A stretch of DNA of 64,000 nucleotides from Tulasnella sp. 424 (Eukaryota > Basidiomycota > Agaricomycetes > Cantharellales > Tulasnellaceae), in NCBI GenBank assembly GCA_019633425.1, contig WSUB01000019.1, positions 62,001 through 126,000 on the forward strand, written 5' to 3'. Of this stretch, positions 23,553-34,008 are shown piece after piece. The translations under genes were made by a program, and so were the position numbers. The notes under the pieces are model-generated. The model was not told the origin of the DNA. It saw nothing but the letters and a program-made list of their open reading frames with translations, and did not search any database. Numbering within the stretch: the stretch's first letter is position 1; each line of letters starts with the position of its first letter.

Positions 23553-24941
23553 ATCCATCATGTGTTGTGGGTCTGTGTTCGTTGATTCGGCGACGTAGCG
23601 ATAATGCAGTCGTCATTACCCTGATCAATCGATTCATCGTATATAGTAGAGAGTCTTTATACATCATTACCTATACAAACGCTTTGAGGCAGACCATCGG
23701 GCATGAGAAACGAATTGCGATAATTGTCAAGGTCACCCAACCATAGTCTGGATCCAAGACAGTAGAAAGAAACTCCGTCAGGATGTAGTAGGGAGGAGCG
23801 CTCTGACTGAGCATTTAAATTTCAGGAGACTGAACAAGTTAGGTCGTGCCCAGCACACGGAGGATCGTTGGTACTCTAGATCGACACGTTGTGGTAGTAT
23901 AGGCGGCAAAGAAAGCATCCAGCCGGTTTATGCGGAAAGAACGGTCTGGCACCTTCCATCACTGCTGCTTGGCCCAGTAAGGCAGCCAGGGCCCGGAATC
24001 GTTCGCTTGTGGGTGACTTTAGCCGACATGTTCTCCCTTGTTTGCCATCTGACGGGTATACGGTAAATCATGCCATCGGCGGCAGAGCTTACACTAGCGA
24101 TGCACGCAGGCGCATGGCCGAACGAAATGTCTTCCGTAAGTTCGGGTCAGTCTGAGTCGTAAGCTCACCCAAAGAGGTGACTTTCGCCACCTCATCAGTA
24201 CTTTCTGAGCAAGTTCCGGCTAAGACATTACTGGAATCCGCAAGTCAATGAGGGTGATGTGCAAAAAGATAACGTGAGCATTGTTACGAGACCCCAATGC
24301 ACTATCTTGAAACCTAAACGCAAATGTCCCAAACCAGTGGCCTTCGCGTTTGAACGGACCGCGCAAGGTTTTCCTCTACACACCACAAGAACACTCAGGG
24401 GCACGATGGTTCCGAGTGGTCAGTGGACTTTCCACGGTTAACTTACGGCCTCCACAGCCGCTTGAGAGTGCACCCAACTTCAAATCCCGGGAGCTTGGGT
24501 GTTGACGGAAGGCGTCTCATTTACCTAGCTTGCACGTTTCGTGAAGTCTTAGAGGAATGCTATTGCCGTCGCGATGAGAGGTGATGGCAAAAGGTCGTAT
24601 CATATGAACCGGGAGACGAGGAGCTCTCGGGCTGTAGGACGACACATACGGAATGCTGGTAGCGGGAAATGATCGGTGAGCAAGAATCAAGCTGTAGTGT
24701 ATAATCCACTACGAAATGAGCAGACTAAGATAGTTTACCGCAAATGCAATTTCTTCATCCGCTTGGGGATATCATGTGTAGGTTCAAAGGCAGCATTGCC
24801 TTCTTATCTCGTTTTGGGGTTATCGGGCTTCAAGTCAGTCTAAAGGGTGCATACATGGCCTGAAACCTTTTATCTTACTGGCTAGAATGGCTGATGTGAG
24901 AAGCAAAACAATATTCGAGCTTGTCAAGGTCCTTTTCCGGG
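23553..24941. other. intergenic, nothing recognised
   Basis: No open frame above about 65 codons and no similarity recognised. The sequence is of mixed composition without obvious repeats. Confidence 0.45.
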
Positions 24942-25059
24942 AGGCTCTACGGATGTAAGCCCCTTAGCTCCGGTGCTAGGTTCAGACGTAAGCCGCTCCG
25001 GAGGCGGAGCATAGCGGAGGAGCTCGCACCGGAGCTAAGGGGCTTACATCCGTGAGCCT
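24942..25059. repeat. near-perfect foldback (inverted repeat) element
   Basis: Two arms of about 34 bp (24942-24976 and 25026-25059) are complementary except for a single-base bulge. The core of each is GTAAGCCCCTTAGCTCCGGT or its complement. The 49-bp loop holds a second small hairpin (GCCGCTCCGGAGGCGGAGC). The whole unit could fold into a cruciform or long stem-loop. It lies about 180 bp upstream of the gene starting at 25241. It may be a tiny foldback transposon remnant or a structured regulatory element. Confidence 0.8.
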
Positions 25060-25240
25060 ACCCGTGCAAGCTGTCGGTTTGTTTGCTCAGGTTGCCTTTG
25101 TGGCGTTTTTTTCCCAGTTTCAAGTCGTCCCGCCGCCACTTCGCTCCTACATCCGTTCCCCGTAACAGTGAGTCTAACTTTCGCCGGCATCGAATAAAGT
25201 ATATTGCCTAATTCTAAACTAATCTTCGGCTTCAGTCTTC

Positions 25241-26840
25241 ATGTCGACCACGGGGTCATGGCGGTCGACCGTCGCACGGCACGTTCGCAGCCCGCGCCCG
25301 GCGAGGCATAATCCATCGGCGCTAGTAATCGCTCAAACCTTATCAAAAACGTACTCTGCTCAAACTCAAAGTGTAGCCAGCTCTGGCGCACTCTCCCAAC
25401 CAGGACCTTCTATTTTGAAGCACGGTAAGAGCGGCCGTTTCGAAAATTACCACGCGCTTATGAACCTTGAGTTCGCTGACCGCTCCGATGGGATTTTAAC
25501 TAGGCCGATCTCAAAAATCAGCCACAAAAACTCACTCCGAAGATTCAAAACGACGGCCCGCTATTCTGCTGCACCCTTCGCCTGTGGTGAACCAATCTCT
25601 GCCAAACCGGTCGCTTTTACCTCCGCCACCACCGATCCGGATCCCATACCCACAACCCCAAACGCGATTTGAAGAAGGTTTCAAAAAACGGCTACGAGTT
25701 TGGGGGTTAGAAGATGCTACCAAATACCTCATCAAGGTCTTGCAAGCCAAACACGCTTCAAAAGATTACAAACAACCGCTCAAACCCCTCGGAGTTACGC
25801 AAGAGTTCCTCGATAAAGTCTTGTGTGCGCTTCGACTAAGCGCCCCGATTTCGTACGCCAATGTGGAGCGGAGCAAGTGGCTCCGAGTGCCCGTCCCGAT
25901 GCCGCGGTACGCCTGGCTCGGCTCCTGGGAAGCCAAACGTCCAGCCCCGGCCAAAGCTTTAACTCAAGCTATGACGCTCCTCCAAATCGTCCGAGATTCC
26001 GGTCGCCCAAGGCCGCAAGAACACTACCTCGCTTTGATCAAGGCGTTCCTCGCTCGCGGGCACATCGAAGAAGCGACGAAACTGTACGTCGAGTTGGTGC
26101 TCGATTGGAACGTCCAATCGGCTTCGGGAGGGAAAGCCGTCAGCACCTTTGCTGTCGATGCATCGGACGAGACGAAGCGCGCGCTGGAGATGATTTCGCC
26201 GAGGGGAGATTATTTGGAGCTTAAGCGGGATATGCCTGGGCAGGTTCGGAAGGAGACGGCGGAGAGGGGGGTGATGCCGTTCCCGCAGGCGGGCATGCTC
26301 AACGCGATATGTCAGCATCTCGAAGCGCAAATTCTGGCTCATTCGACCCCTCTGAAGAAGAACAAGCCGTCAACAGAGACCGCCGAGACCACCAACGAGC
26401 CAAGCTCAACTGACCGCCCTGCCGGAATTCGACCGATCGAGCATCCGGGACTGTTCCGCGCCTTGGAAAGCGTCCGCGTACTCTCGACACTTCTTTATCA
26501 CAACCAACTACCTTACGGAACGACGTACCGCTCGTACGAGCCGCTGTTGAACGTGATGAGCTTGGTACCTTCTTCGCCTCGGTACACCATCGAAGTGGTT
26601 TTACCAAAGAGCGAGGATAAAGATCCGGATGCGTCTCCAAAGTGGATGAGGATGGGGAAGTTTGGGGGTGGGCTATCGGAAGGAGATAAGGCGCCACATG
26701 TCTTTAGGACGTCTTTGCATGCATTTGCGAGGACGCTGTTGAAGACGATCACGGGCAAGGAGAAGGTTAAGGTTCCTGCGGTTCCTGCGGTGGAGCAGAG
26801 GCCTTCTACGACTGCATCGACCTCTGTTGAGGATTCTTGA
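25241..26840 (+). CDS. probable mitochondrial helical-repeat (PPR-like) protein
   Basis: Two exons (25241-25586 and 25675-26840) joined by an 88-bp phase-1 intron give 503 codons plus stop in one frame. Without splicing the gene would look frameshifted. An alternative acceptor three bases downstream (AAGAAG) would add or drop one residue. The N-terminus (MSTTGSWRSTVARHVRSPRP) is rich in Arg, Ser and Thr and poor in acidic residues, as in a mitochondrial presequence. The body contains helix pairs such as HYLALIKAFLARGHIEEATK and YVELVL, which resemble pentatricopeptide-type repeats of organellar RNA-binding proteins. I do not recognise the exact family. A role in mitochondrial RNA processing or translation is inference. 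Its 3' end is part of a tandem repeat. Confidence 0.7.
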
Positions 26841-27310
26841 GCGTTCATCGGGGGGTAGCTTCGCGTTGTGAATTGTCGGCCTAGGACGTTCTCGACTATG
26901 GCTAGATCACTACACAACATAGATCTAGAGTCATATTTGCTTTATCTTAGAGCGTTAATGTATGATGATTCTATTATTCCATGTGCGTGGATTCTTGAGG
27001 GGTGGAAGTTTCGCATCGTGCGCGATGGTCTGGAACGCTCTTGACCTTTGGCCAGATTACCACACAGCATAGAGCCATATTTGCTTATCTCAATAGAGCA
27101 TCAGTGTATGATGATATAGTATTCCAAGTGCGTGGACTCAATGTCGACCTCTGTTGAGCATTCTTGAGGGGTGGAAGTTTCGCGTTGTGCGCGATGGTCT
27201 GGAACGCTCTTGACTTTTGGAGCATAGAGTCATATTCGCCTATCTTAGAGGATTAAATGCATGATGATCTATTATCCCGTACGCATGGACTCAATGCCGT
27301 CGGCAGACTC
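26818..27310 (+). repeat. tandem direct repeat of gene 3' end and flank (about 3 units)
   Basis: Three diverged units of about 150-170 bp follow one another. Shared marks are ATTCTTGAG, GGGTGGAAGTTTCGC, GCGCGATGGTCTGGAACGCT, GAGTCATATT, and ATGATGAT...TATT. Unit 1 includes the last codons of the upstream gene (CGACCTCTGTTGAGGATTC). Unit 3 begins with a copy of those same codons (CGACCTCTGTTGAGCATTC near 27143). The unit duplicated therefore included the end of the coding sequence plus its 3' flank. Confidence 0.8.
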
Positions 27311-28534
27311 GGACTTTCATTTTAACCCCGAGGCTAAAAGTTCCGGGACCTGAGGGCGTTTCAGAATTTAAAAACCACCGCCATTCGTAATTTCTCCATT
27401 CATCCTAAACGAGACACGAAATTCAATTGTCGGTGGCTTTGGTAAGTCTCGGCGAGCTCGTGGTCCACGCATATGGTCCGGGGAGGATTGTTCCATCCCT
27501 CTGCATTCGGAAGTGACCCCTATTGGTCTGATCGTTAGCACCACCTGGCAAGAAAAAATTCAATTGGTTTCTTACTTGCTAGCTATTTCCGGTCCGTGTC
27601 CACGGCTCGTCGGAGAAACGAACAACGAACAAGCAGGTGGGTACGTGCTAGCTTTCTGCTATTGGACGCCCGGAAAGTGCCACCGAGTGGCCGACACTGG
27701 TAGGATCTTCAGGTTCCCCTCGTGAGATTAAAGCGCGTTGGCCCTGCAAGAGCGAGCGAAAGTAAAGCCTCGCAGCTCCAATGGCCAAAACCGCCGGTTG
27801 AGAGTGTATTGCGCGGTGTTGAATGGGTGAGAGTCGAAGCTCGGATGTTAGTGGCAAAGTCGTCGTGGAAGCCTTCCAAGTCGTCCCCTACGTTGGTCTT
27901 GGAAGCCGAGGCGTTGTCTGATTTCGCAGTTGTGCCTGGCGGAGGTAATGTCGAGACCCTTGTCCCGCCCCCTTTCCCTCCTGCCTTCGGTGGATGAATT
28001 CAATGTGGGATGCCGAAGGTCGAGCTGGAAGGTGAGGAGGGGATGCCATGCGTTTTTTCCTGGGAGTGCATCAAAGAAGAGAACCTGGAGAAGGAACCTT
28101 TGGGTTTATGGAACTGGCGGCCGACGTCCTTAGTACTGCAACGGTTTTACGTTTTACAGCCGTGTCGCAACCGTTCGATTCGTTGACAGCTGAGGGTTCG
28201 ATGGTTGTAGTTGAAAGAGAGAGAGAGATGGATAAGGTGTAAATTGCGCGGTCAGGGTGAGAGTTGTGGCGGTTTGTCCTAGGTGAAATTGATGGGCCGG
28301 CGTCAGAGGCTGAACTGGGCGCGCAACCTCTCTGTTCACTCAATCTTTCTCTCTCCTTCTCCTTCCCTCCCACCATCCCATCCGCAACCGAACCGTACTG
28401 CTGTCGACGCGCCTCGCTCGACTTCTAATATACCCGATACCCCCTACCATAGGACCTCCAGACTCTCATGTCTGACCAAAGTCAGTTTCCCTCACCACCA
28501 GAACCTTGGGATTTCATTGCAGACTAACATCATA
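27311..28534. other. intergenic and promoter region
   Basis: No gene is supported. A minus-strand frame near 27996-27728 is open and low-complexity (Gly, Ser and Thr rich) but lacks a start and a recognisable domain. Pyrimidine-rich stretches at 28340-28380 (CTCTCCTTCTCC-type) fit the promoter or leader of the gene starting at 28535. Confidence 0.4.
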
Positions 28535-31500
28535 ATGTTGGGTTTCCCCCGTGTTGCAGCACCAAACTACCTCGGCCTCGCTTCTGCGGAACTCATCCTC
28601 TCAGAAATCAGGCCTACAAAGATCAAGCCGGAAACGCTGCTCGCCGTCAATATCATCGTCGACGAGATTCTATGGCTCATCCTCAACGCGGCTCGCTCGT
28701 TAGCCACCGAACGCCTCAACAGGGACGGTCTCATGAAAATCTTACCTACGAGCCTCGGAAAGGATGCACTGCTTGAAGCGGAAGTCGAGCTCAAAGCGTA
28801 CTGGGACCGCACTGATCCAGTCGACCGAGGGTGCACCATCGAGCACAACTCCAAGCTCTCAGAATTTCCCTTGCAAGCCGCTTTCGAGGTGAGTTTGATC
28901 ATCATTCCCCTCCCTTATCCCCTTCCCCATTGTTCGCTTTTGGCTACCTTTTGTGATGGACATCTTGCTCAAACCTCTTTTGCTTTTGGAAATACCACCC
29001 CCGCGCCGTACCTGCGCCGACCTTCCCCTTTTGTGCCCTCTTTCTCTTATAGCTCATGCGCGCCAAATGCGAGGTTTATTCCACTTTGGGCGATGCGGAA
29101 GAGGACATCGAGGAGGAAGACAGGCTGCAAAATCAAATGATGCTCGCAAGTTCAGGTCCTCCACGAGCCTCTGCCGTAGCCCCAGCAGCGTTGTACATCA
29201 CTGCCAGTTTAGAGTGCGTCCGAGTTCTCGGCCTCCTCACCCGTCTTTCCGGTACATCATACTGACGCACTGATTCCCATTTCCCATTCCCCCCTCACTT
29301 TGCATCTTGTTTTGGCCACTTCAGACACATTTGCGAGTACGTTTGTTGTGGTTGCTCCCCTTGTCTCCCTTTTACGTCGTAGATTGCCCCTAACCGCGCC
29401 ACATGGCCTTTATTCTTTATCTGGAAATTTAGGCACATCCTCACAAACGTCGCCAAAGTCGTAGCCAGAGATAGCAGCCGAACGACTGCGCACGTCCAAG
29501 ACTTGTACGTCGCCCTATGTGAAGATGATTCCATCTACCCTTTGTTCAAACGCATGAAAGGTGAGAGGCGGCGGTCTTTTTTCTTAATCGGGTCCCTGGT
29601 TTTCCGGCGGGAAACATGGACAACGATACTTAAGCCACGATTTCCCGTTTTTCTTTCTCTCTTTTTCCAGTCAAGGAACAACTCGAAGCTCAGACCAAAG
29701 CAGCAGCCAAGCCGCGACGTAGCAGGTCCATCAACACGCATCAGCAAAACGGTCGAGGGTCGCCCAACAGCACCTTACGTGGCTCAACCTCCTCACCCCA
29801 ACCCCGCCCCTCGGACGCTGTTTCGGTCGGAACAAACAAGGTTGCTCGCACTTCGGAAGAAAGTTCGGGTACTAGCGGACCAAGCGCGACATCTCCTCCT
29901 CGCAAGTCCGGTGAAAAGTCTCGTCTCAAGATGTTTGGTAGCCGGGGAGGAGGTGGTGGAAACTCAACCGACCAAGATTATTACAGCAGTAAGCACCAGA
30001 GATCCGATTCGTCTATGAGCGATACCACGCGGAGGACCGCTGCCGGCTTGTCTGATTCAGCGGATGAATATCACCATGATGTGAGTGTCTTGATCGTTCC
30101 CCGCACTAAAAACCATGCCGGCCGTTTTTTTGCTCACTGTTTTTGCGACCCTGATCAACCAACGAACCAACCACTGTTCGGCCGCCGTCGTCAACCTATT
30201 TCCAGCCCCGATCAGACTTCGAAGACCTGATGAGAAGCGGTACGACCATGAAGGTTTCTTTGACTCCAGATCGACTGCGAAGCTTCGAAGTAAGTCGGGC
30301 TGTGGTTATTGCTAGCCATCGCCAAATCTGACCCTTTCTTCTTCTCTCTCGCCTTCCTTTTTTTCTCGTTTTCCCTGTGATCACAACGAACAAAAACCAA
30401 GGTTTTCGCCAAAGAGAAAAGCCAGCGCAACGGCCGCTCGAGCTCAGTATCAAGCGTCAATCCTCCCCCTCCAACCACGCCAGACCTCAAAGTACCTATA
30501 CCCTCGTCCGCACCGTCGTCGGCCCAACCGTCGTTCAAGCTGGCTAACAAAGGATCAAGGTCGAACCTCGTGGCCCGGCCACCTCAAACCGTGGAGTCGA
30601 TCGAAGAGGACGAAGATGAGGAAGGGTTTGCTGCGGGTTCGCCATCTGTGAGTGGAGGAACGGGATCTGCTCGACAACCTCCTGGTGTGAACAAACCTCG
30701 TTCGAGAACACAGAGCCTGGCTCAGTTCTTGCAAGAAGCTCCCCCATGGGAGAAGGATGCCGCGACTTTAGAATCGGTCGCGATGGGAGGGAGTGGGGCC
30801 ATGTCGGTCCCGAATACGGCTGTACCCAAGATCGTCACGGGACGCGCGAGGTCGCAGACCACCGGCTCAGGTGGGACGTCGCCTATGAGCACTGCGCCTT
30901 CGACCGCTGTTGGACCTTCGACACCCAGCTCGGCGGCACCACAGAATGTCAGGAAGAAGACCTCGGGTTACCTAAGCCCTCTCGCGACGGCTCCACCACC
31001 AAGTGCGTTCAGACCCGTACCCAAAGTTGGACCCGTGCCCGATGGAAGCAGGAGGGGACCCGCGAAGAATATTGAAGATATCGATTTGGACGATTTGATG
31101 GCGGATGATGATGATGAGACGTCGTCGGTTAATACCGCGGCTGCCTCGACGGTGTCGCAGCCGAGGAAAGGTGCGCTTGGTGGGAGGAAGAACTCACTTA
31201 CTGGAGGGTCTGCTGTGTCTGCGAGTACGAGGGAGATGATTGATTTCTTGTCTGAAGGTGAGTGTATTTTTACGGAGCTTTGCGGGGTTAGGTCGGCTAA
31301 CTAAATGTGTTGGTTTAGGTCCTCCGCCTTCCCCACCGGCTACGTCACCTAAAGCGCCCGTCAAGGAGGTCCAGCCCACCAAGTCGAAGGGGTCAGGTCG
31401 CTTCGGACGTATGATCTCGAAGCTTGCACGGTCCAGCTCCGTCGAAGCGATGAGCATCGACAAGAAGAAAGCTAGCTCCTCCGTGGAAGATGTGTCGAGC

Positions 31501-32577
31501 TCGAGGCAGACGTCGTCTCAGGGCAGTCACAAGACGTCTTCTGCCGCTCCTCTACCCCAATGGACTCGACCTACGCCTCCACCACCGCCGCCAGTCATTC
31601 CCGCTGCGCAACCGGCAGCAGCAGTTGCACCTTCTCCCACTACGCCGACGCAGACGCAATCTGGCAATGCGCCAGCCGTAGTCAGACCTCGTGCAGGTTC
31701 ATCCGCCAGGAAACCCGCTCCACCTTTCCCCACTACCGCTCCTTCCCCACTCGCTACCACCACCATAGCAGAACAAGCGCAACCTTTCGCATCGGCTAGT
31801 CCAGTGATCACTCCTACCCGATCTCGTCTCTCGTCGATGAGATCGCGGCCGAACACGGCACCTGGCTCGGCGGTCGCTTCGTTGGCGGAAATCTCAGCGA
31901 CGCCACCTGCCGAGGAAGAAACGCCAACACAGGATGCACCACCGGTTCCCGTGGCGGCCGAAGCACCGACAATGGTCCATACAGAGTCAACGACGTCTAC
32001 CTCGTCGAGCTCTGAACCAACGACTCGCTCTCTGTCGGACAAGTCAGTCGGCACTGACGCAGTCGAAGCCGAGCCGAGCATCCCAGCACCCGTCAAAGAA
32101 GTTGTTGCACCTCCTCCAGTCCCTGCGGTACCCGCCGGATCGGTATTCGTTGACGCCGAAAGGGCGCAACAGATGCGACAGATGGTCGCTAGGGCGACGA
32201 GCGTTGGGGAGTGCCAAGTCCTCGTCGAGATGTTCTTGGCTCAGTGGGGTGTTCCGCGTACAGCCGAAGAACAGGACGAGCCAGAGCAGGAAGAGACGAA
32301 CAAGGAGCTCAAGGCGGAGGAGGAGGCCCATGGACCACCGCTCGTGGAGACATTGCTGGGCGACACTACAGCTTGTGAAGCCAACAACGACGACAACCAG
32401 ACGGACGACGCGCACGACGTCCCTCGAACTCCCAAAACCCCAACAGATGTGATTCTTCACTCCGAAGAACCATCAACCACCTCTACCGCAGCGGAACCTT
32501 ATTCCGCTGACCTTTACCAAAAGAATCTGGATTCCAATATGTTATCATCTGTTTCCCATCCTATCATTGCTGCTTAA
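28535..32577 (+). CDS. large protein with histone-fold-like N-terminus and disordered tail
   Basis: Eight exons can be placed: 28535-28888, 29053-29213, 29326-29337, 29433-29560, 29671-30080, 30206-30289, 30402-31257 and 31319-32577. They sum to 3264 nt, giving 1087 codons plus stop in one frame. Exon 3 is only 12 nt (codons giving HICE) and can be skipped without changing frame. The first 170 residues are helical. KPETLLAVNIIVDEILWLIL and SLGKDALLEAEVELKAYW resemble a histone-fold dimerisation unit, and LEHICEHILTNVAK with ARDSSRTTAHVQDLYVAL looks strongly constrained. The remaining 850 or so residues are Ser, Pro, Thr and Glu rich and appear disordered, with an acidic patch near SIEEDEDEEG. 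I do not recognise a named orthologue. The histone-fold call is inference from residue pattern. Confidence 0.75.
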
Positions 32578-32962
32578 GCGACAGACATCACACGCTCCTT
32601 AATCTTTTGACCCCCATCCCCCTCTTCGTTTGTTCTCAATCCCATCTTTATTGTGCATTTCTGTTTGACCTGGGAGGTTCTTATAGTGGACCCAAGGTCG
32701 GAACTCTTTTTTAATTATAATGTGTCTTTCCTTCGGGTTTTGTATTCCTTGTGTTCTTGCTATACCATGGTAATACTAATGCACCGTTTCGGTTCTTGGT
32801 CATTTTGTTATATATATAATTCGGTCCAGTCCCCATGTGATAAAGTGTTTTGTGACGCGCAAAGTCTCGAGATGTCCCACACGGTGTGGCGAGGCAACGG
32901 AGATATACGATCGGATTATTGAGCTAATAATACACATTCCGTCGAGCCTGCAACAATCCTGC

Positions 32963-33830
32963 TCAGACAAACTCAGGGTTCAACCGTTTCCATTCTTCGT
33001 CGATGGTCCTTGCTAAGTCTTCCGTGCTTGAGCCACCCTGAAGGATCACGAACGGACGGTCAGCAACCATAGAGACCGTCGTCCAACGCATTACCTCACC
33101 TCGCAGTCCTTCCACTCTCCGCCATCTCTCACGCATCTCTTCTTTCCCGATACGAGAATCGTACAGCTCGTCGTGATCCCCAACTCTGCTGTTTTCTTCA
33201 CACTTTCTTGCAGTAAACGGACACCCTCAGGCTCTGAATCGGCGTCCTTCCCCTTGACGCACGCACGCACGCCATCTTCTATCCAGTCGATCCCCGCCAT
33301 AATAGCGCAATCAACAGCAGTTTCCAAATGACCTATCCTGTCTCTTCCCGCCAGATTGACGCATTCCAACCAAGGCCACCAACTTCGGAGATGGGGTACG
33401 TGGGTCGTCATGCAGAGTTCTTGCAAGTTTCCTTCGCACTCGATTTCGCCGTGCATGCAGGTTACACCGTATTTCGGTGCGGATGAGTTCAACCTGGGGA
33501 TGGTTGGAACATGATTCAGTACCCGGCGTCTTGCCGTGAACTGTGCCGTTCTTTTCTCTTGGCAACTTACTTTCCAATAAAAGACAGGGTAACATCCACC
33601 CTTTCAAATCCAACGTCGGCGAAGACAGTGTCCATAACGTTTTCGCAGTGAATGGCGTCAGGACATCGTGACATGACACCAAGTGTCACAGGCACTTTGG
33701 TCCACCCCCTAGTACGGCTGTTTTCCGTAGAGAGCTTAACGAGTGCTAGCTGATCGTCTTCATCTTGCCTCCAAGCAGATGATACTAGAGGTAGAAGGAG
33801 GAGAAATACAAGAGACGCTGACCGGAACAT
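32963..33830 (-). CDS. GILT-family secreted thiol reductase-like protein
   Basis: Three exons (33830-33571, 33493-33100, 33037-32963) with introns of 77 and 62 bp sum to 729 nt, 242 codons plus stop. A clear signal peptide opens the protein (MFRSASLVFLLLLPLVSSA). The thioredoxin-like strand VPVTLGVMSRCPDAIHCENV holds the active-site region, and the GILT signature follows as CMHGEIECEGNLQELC. GILT proteins reduce disulfides in acidic compartments in animals. The fungal members are secreted or vacuolar and little studied. The first cysteine region reads CPDAIHC rather than a simple CxxC, so reductase activity cannot be assumed. The last exon (GGSSTEDLARTIDEEWKRL) matches the usual C-terminal helix. 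It is convergent with the large gene ending at 32577. Confidence 0.85.
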
Positions 33831-34008
33831 GTTCGGTGTTCAAGGAGAGTGGTGGTAGGTCTTGGTGTTCGGAGGAAGGTTGTTGTTCCCGCGCCGCTCG
33901 AGCGAGGTAGATTCCATGTCCGTTTTCCATGCCTTTCCCCCGAGCCAAGTAAATCTTGGCGTTTAGTAGGCACATATCGTATAAACATGCAGAGATATAA
34001 TGGCTAGA

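Noticed and set aside
25241..25680. Apparent frameshift in the PPR-like gene
   Set aside because: An 88-bp GT-AG intron with matching phase joins the two frames and gives a whole number of codons.
27640..28376. Possible small minus-strand gene upstream of the histone-fold-like gene
   Set aside because: Open but low-complexity. No ATG in the best frame, no recognisable domain, and it lies in a pyrimidine-rich promoter region.
31527..32460. Long minus-strand and alternate-frame open stretches
   Set aside because: Shadows of the Ser/Pro/Thr-rich exon of the plus-strand gene. High GC content and repetitive codons keep all frames open.
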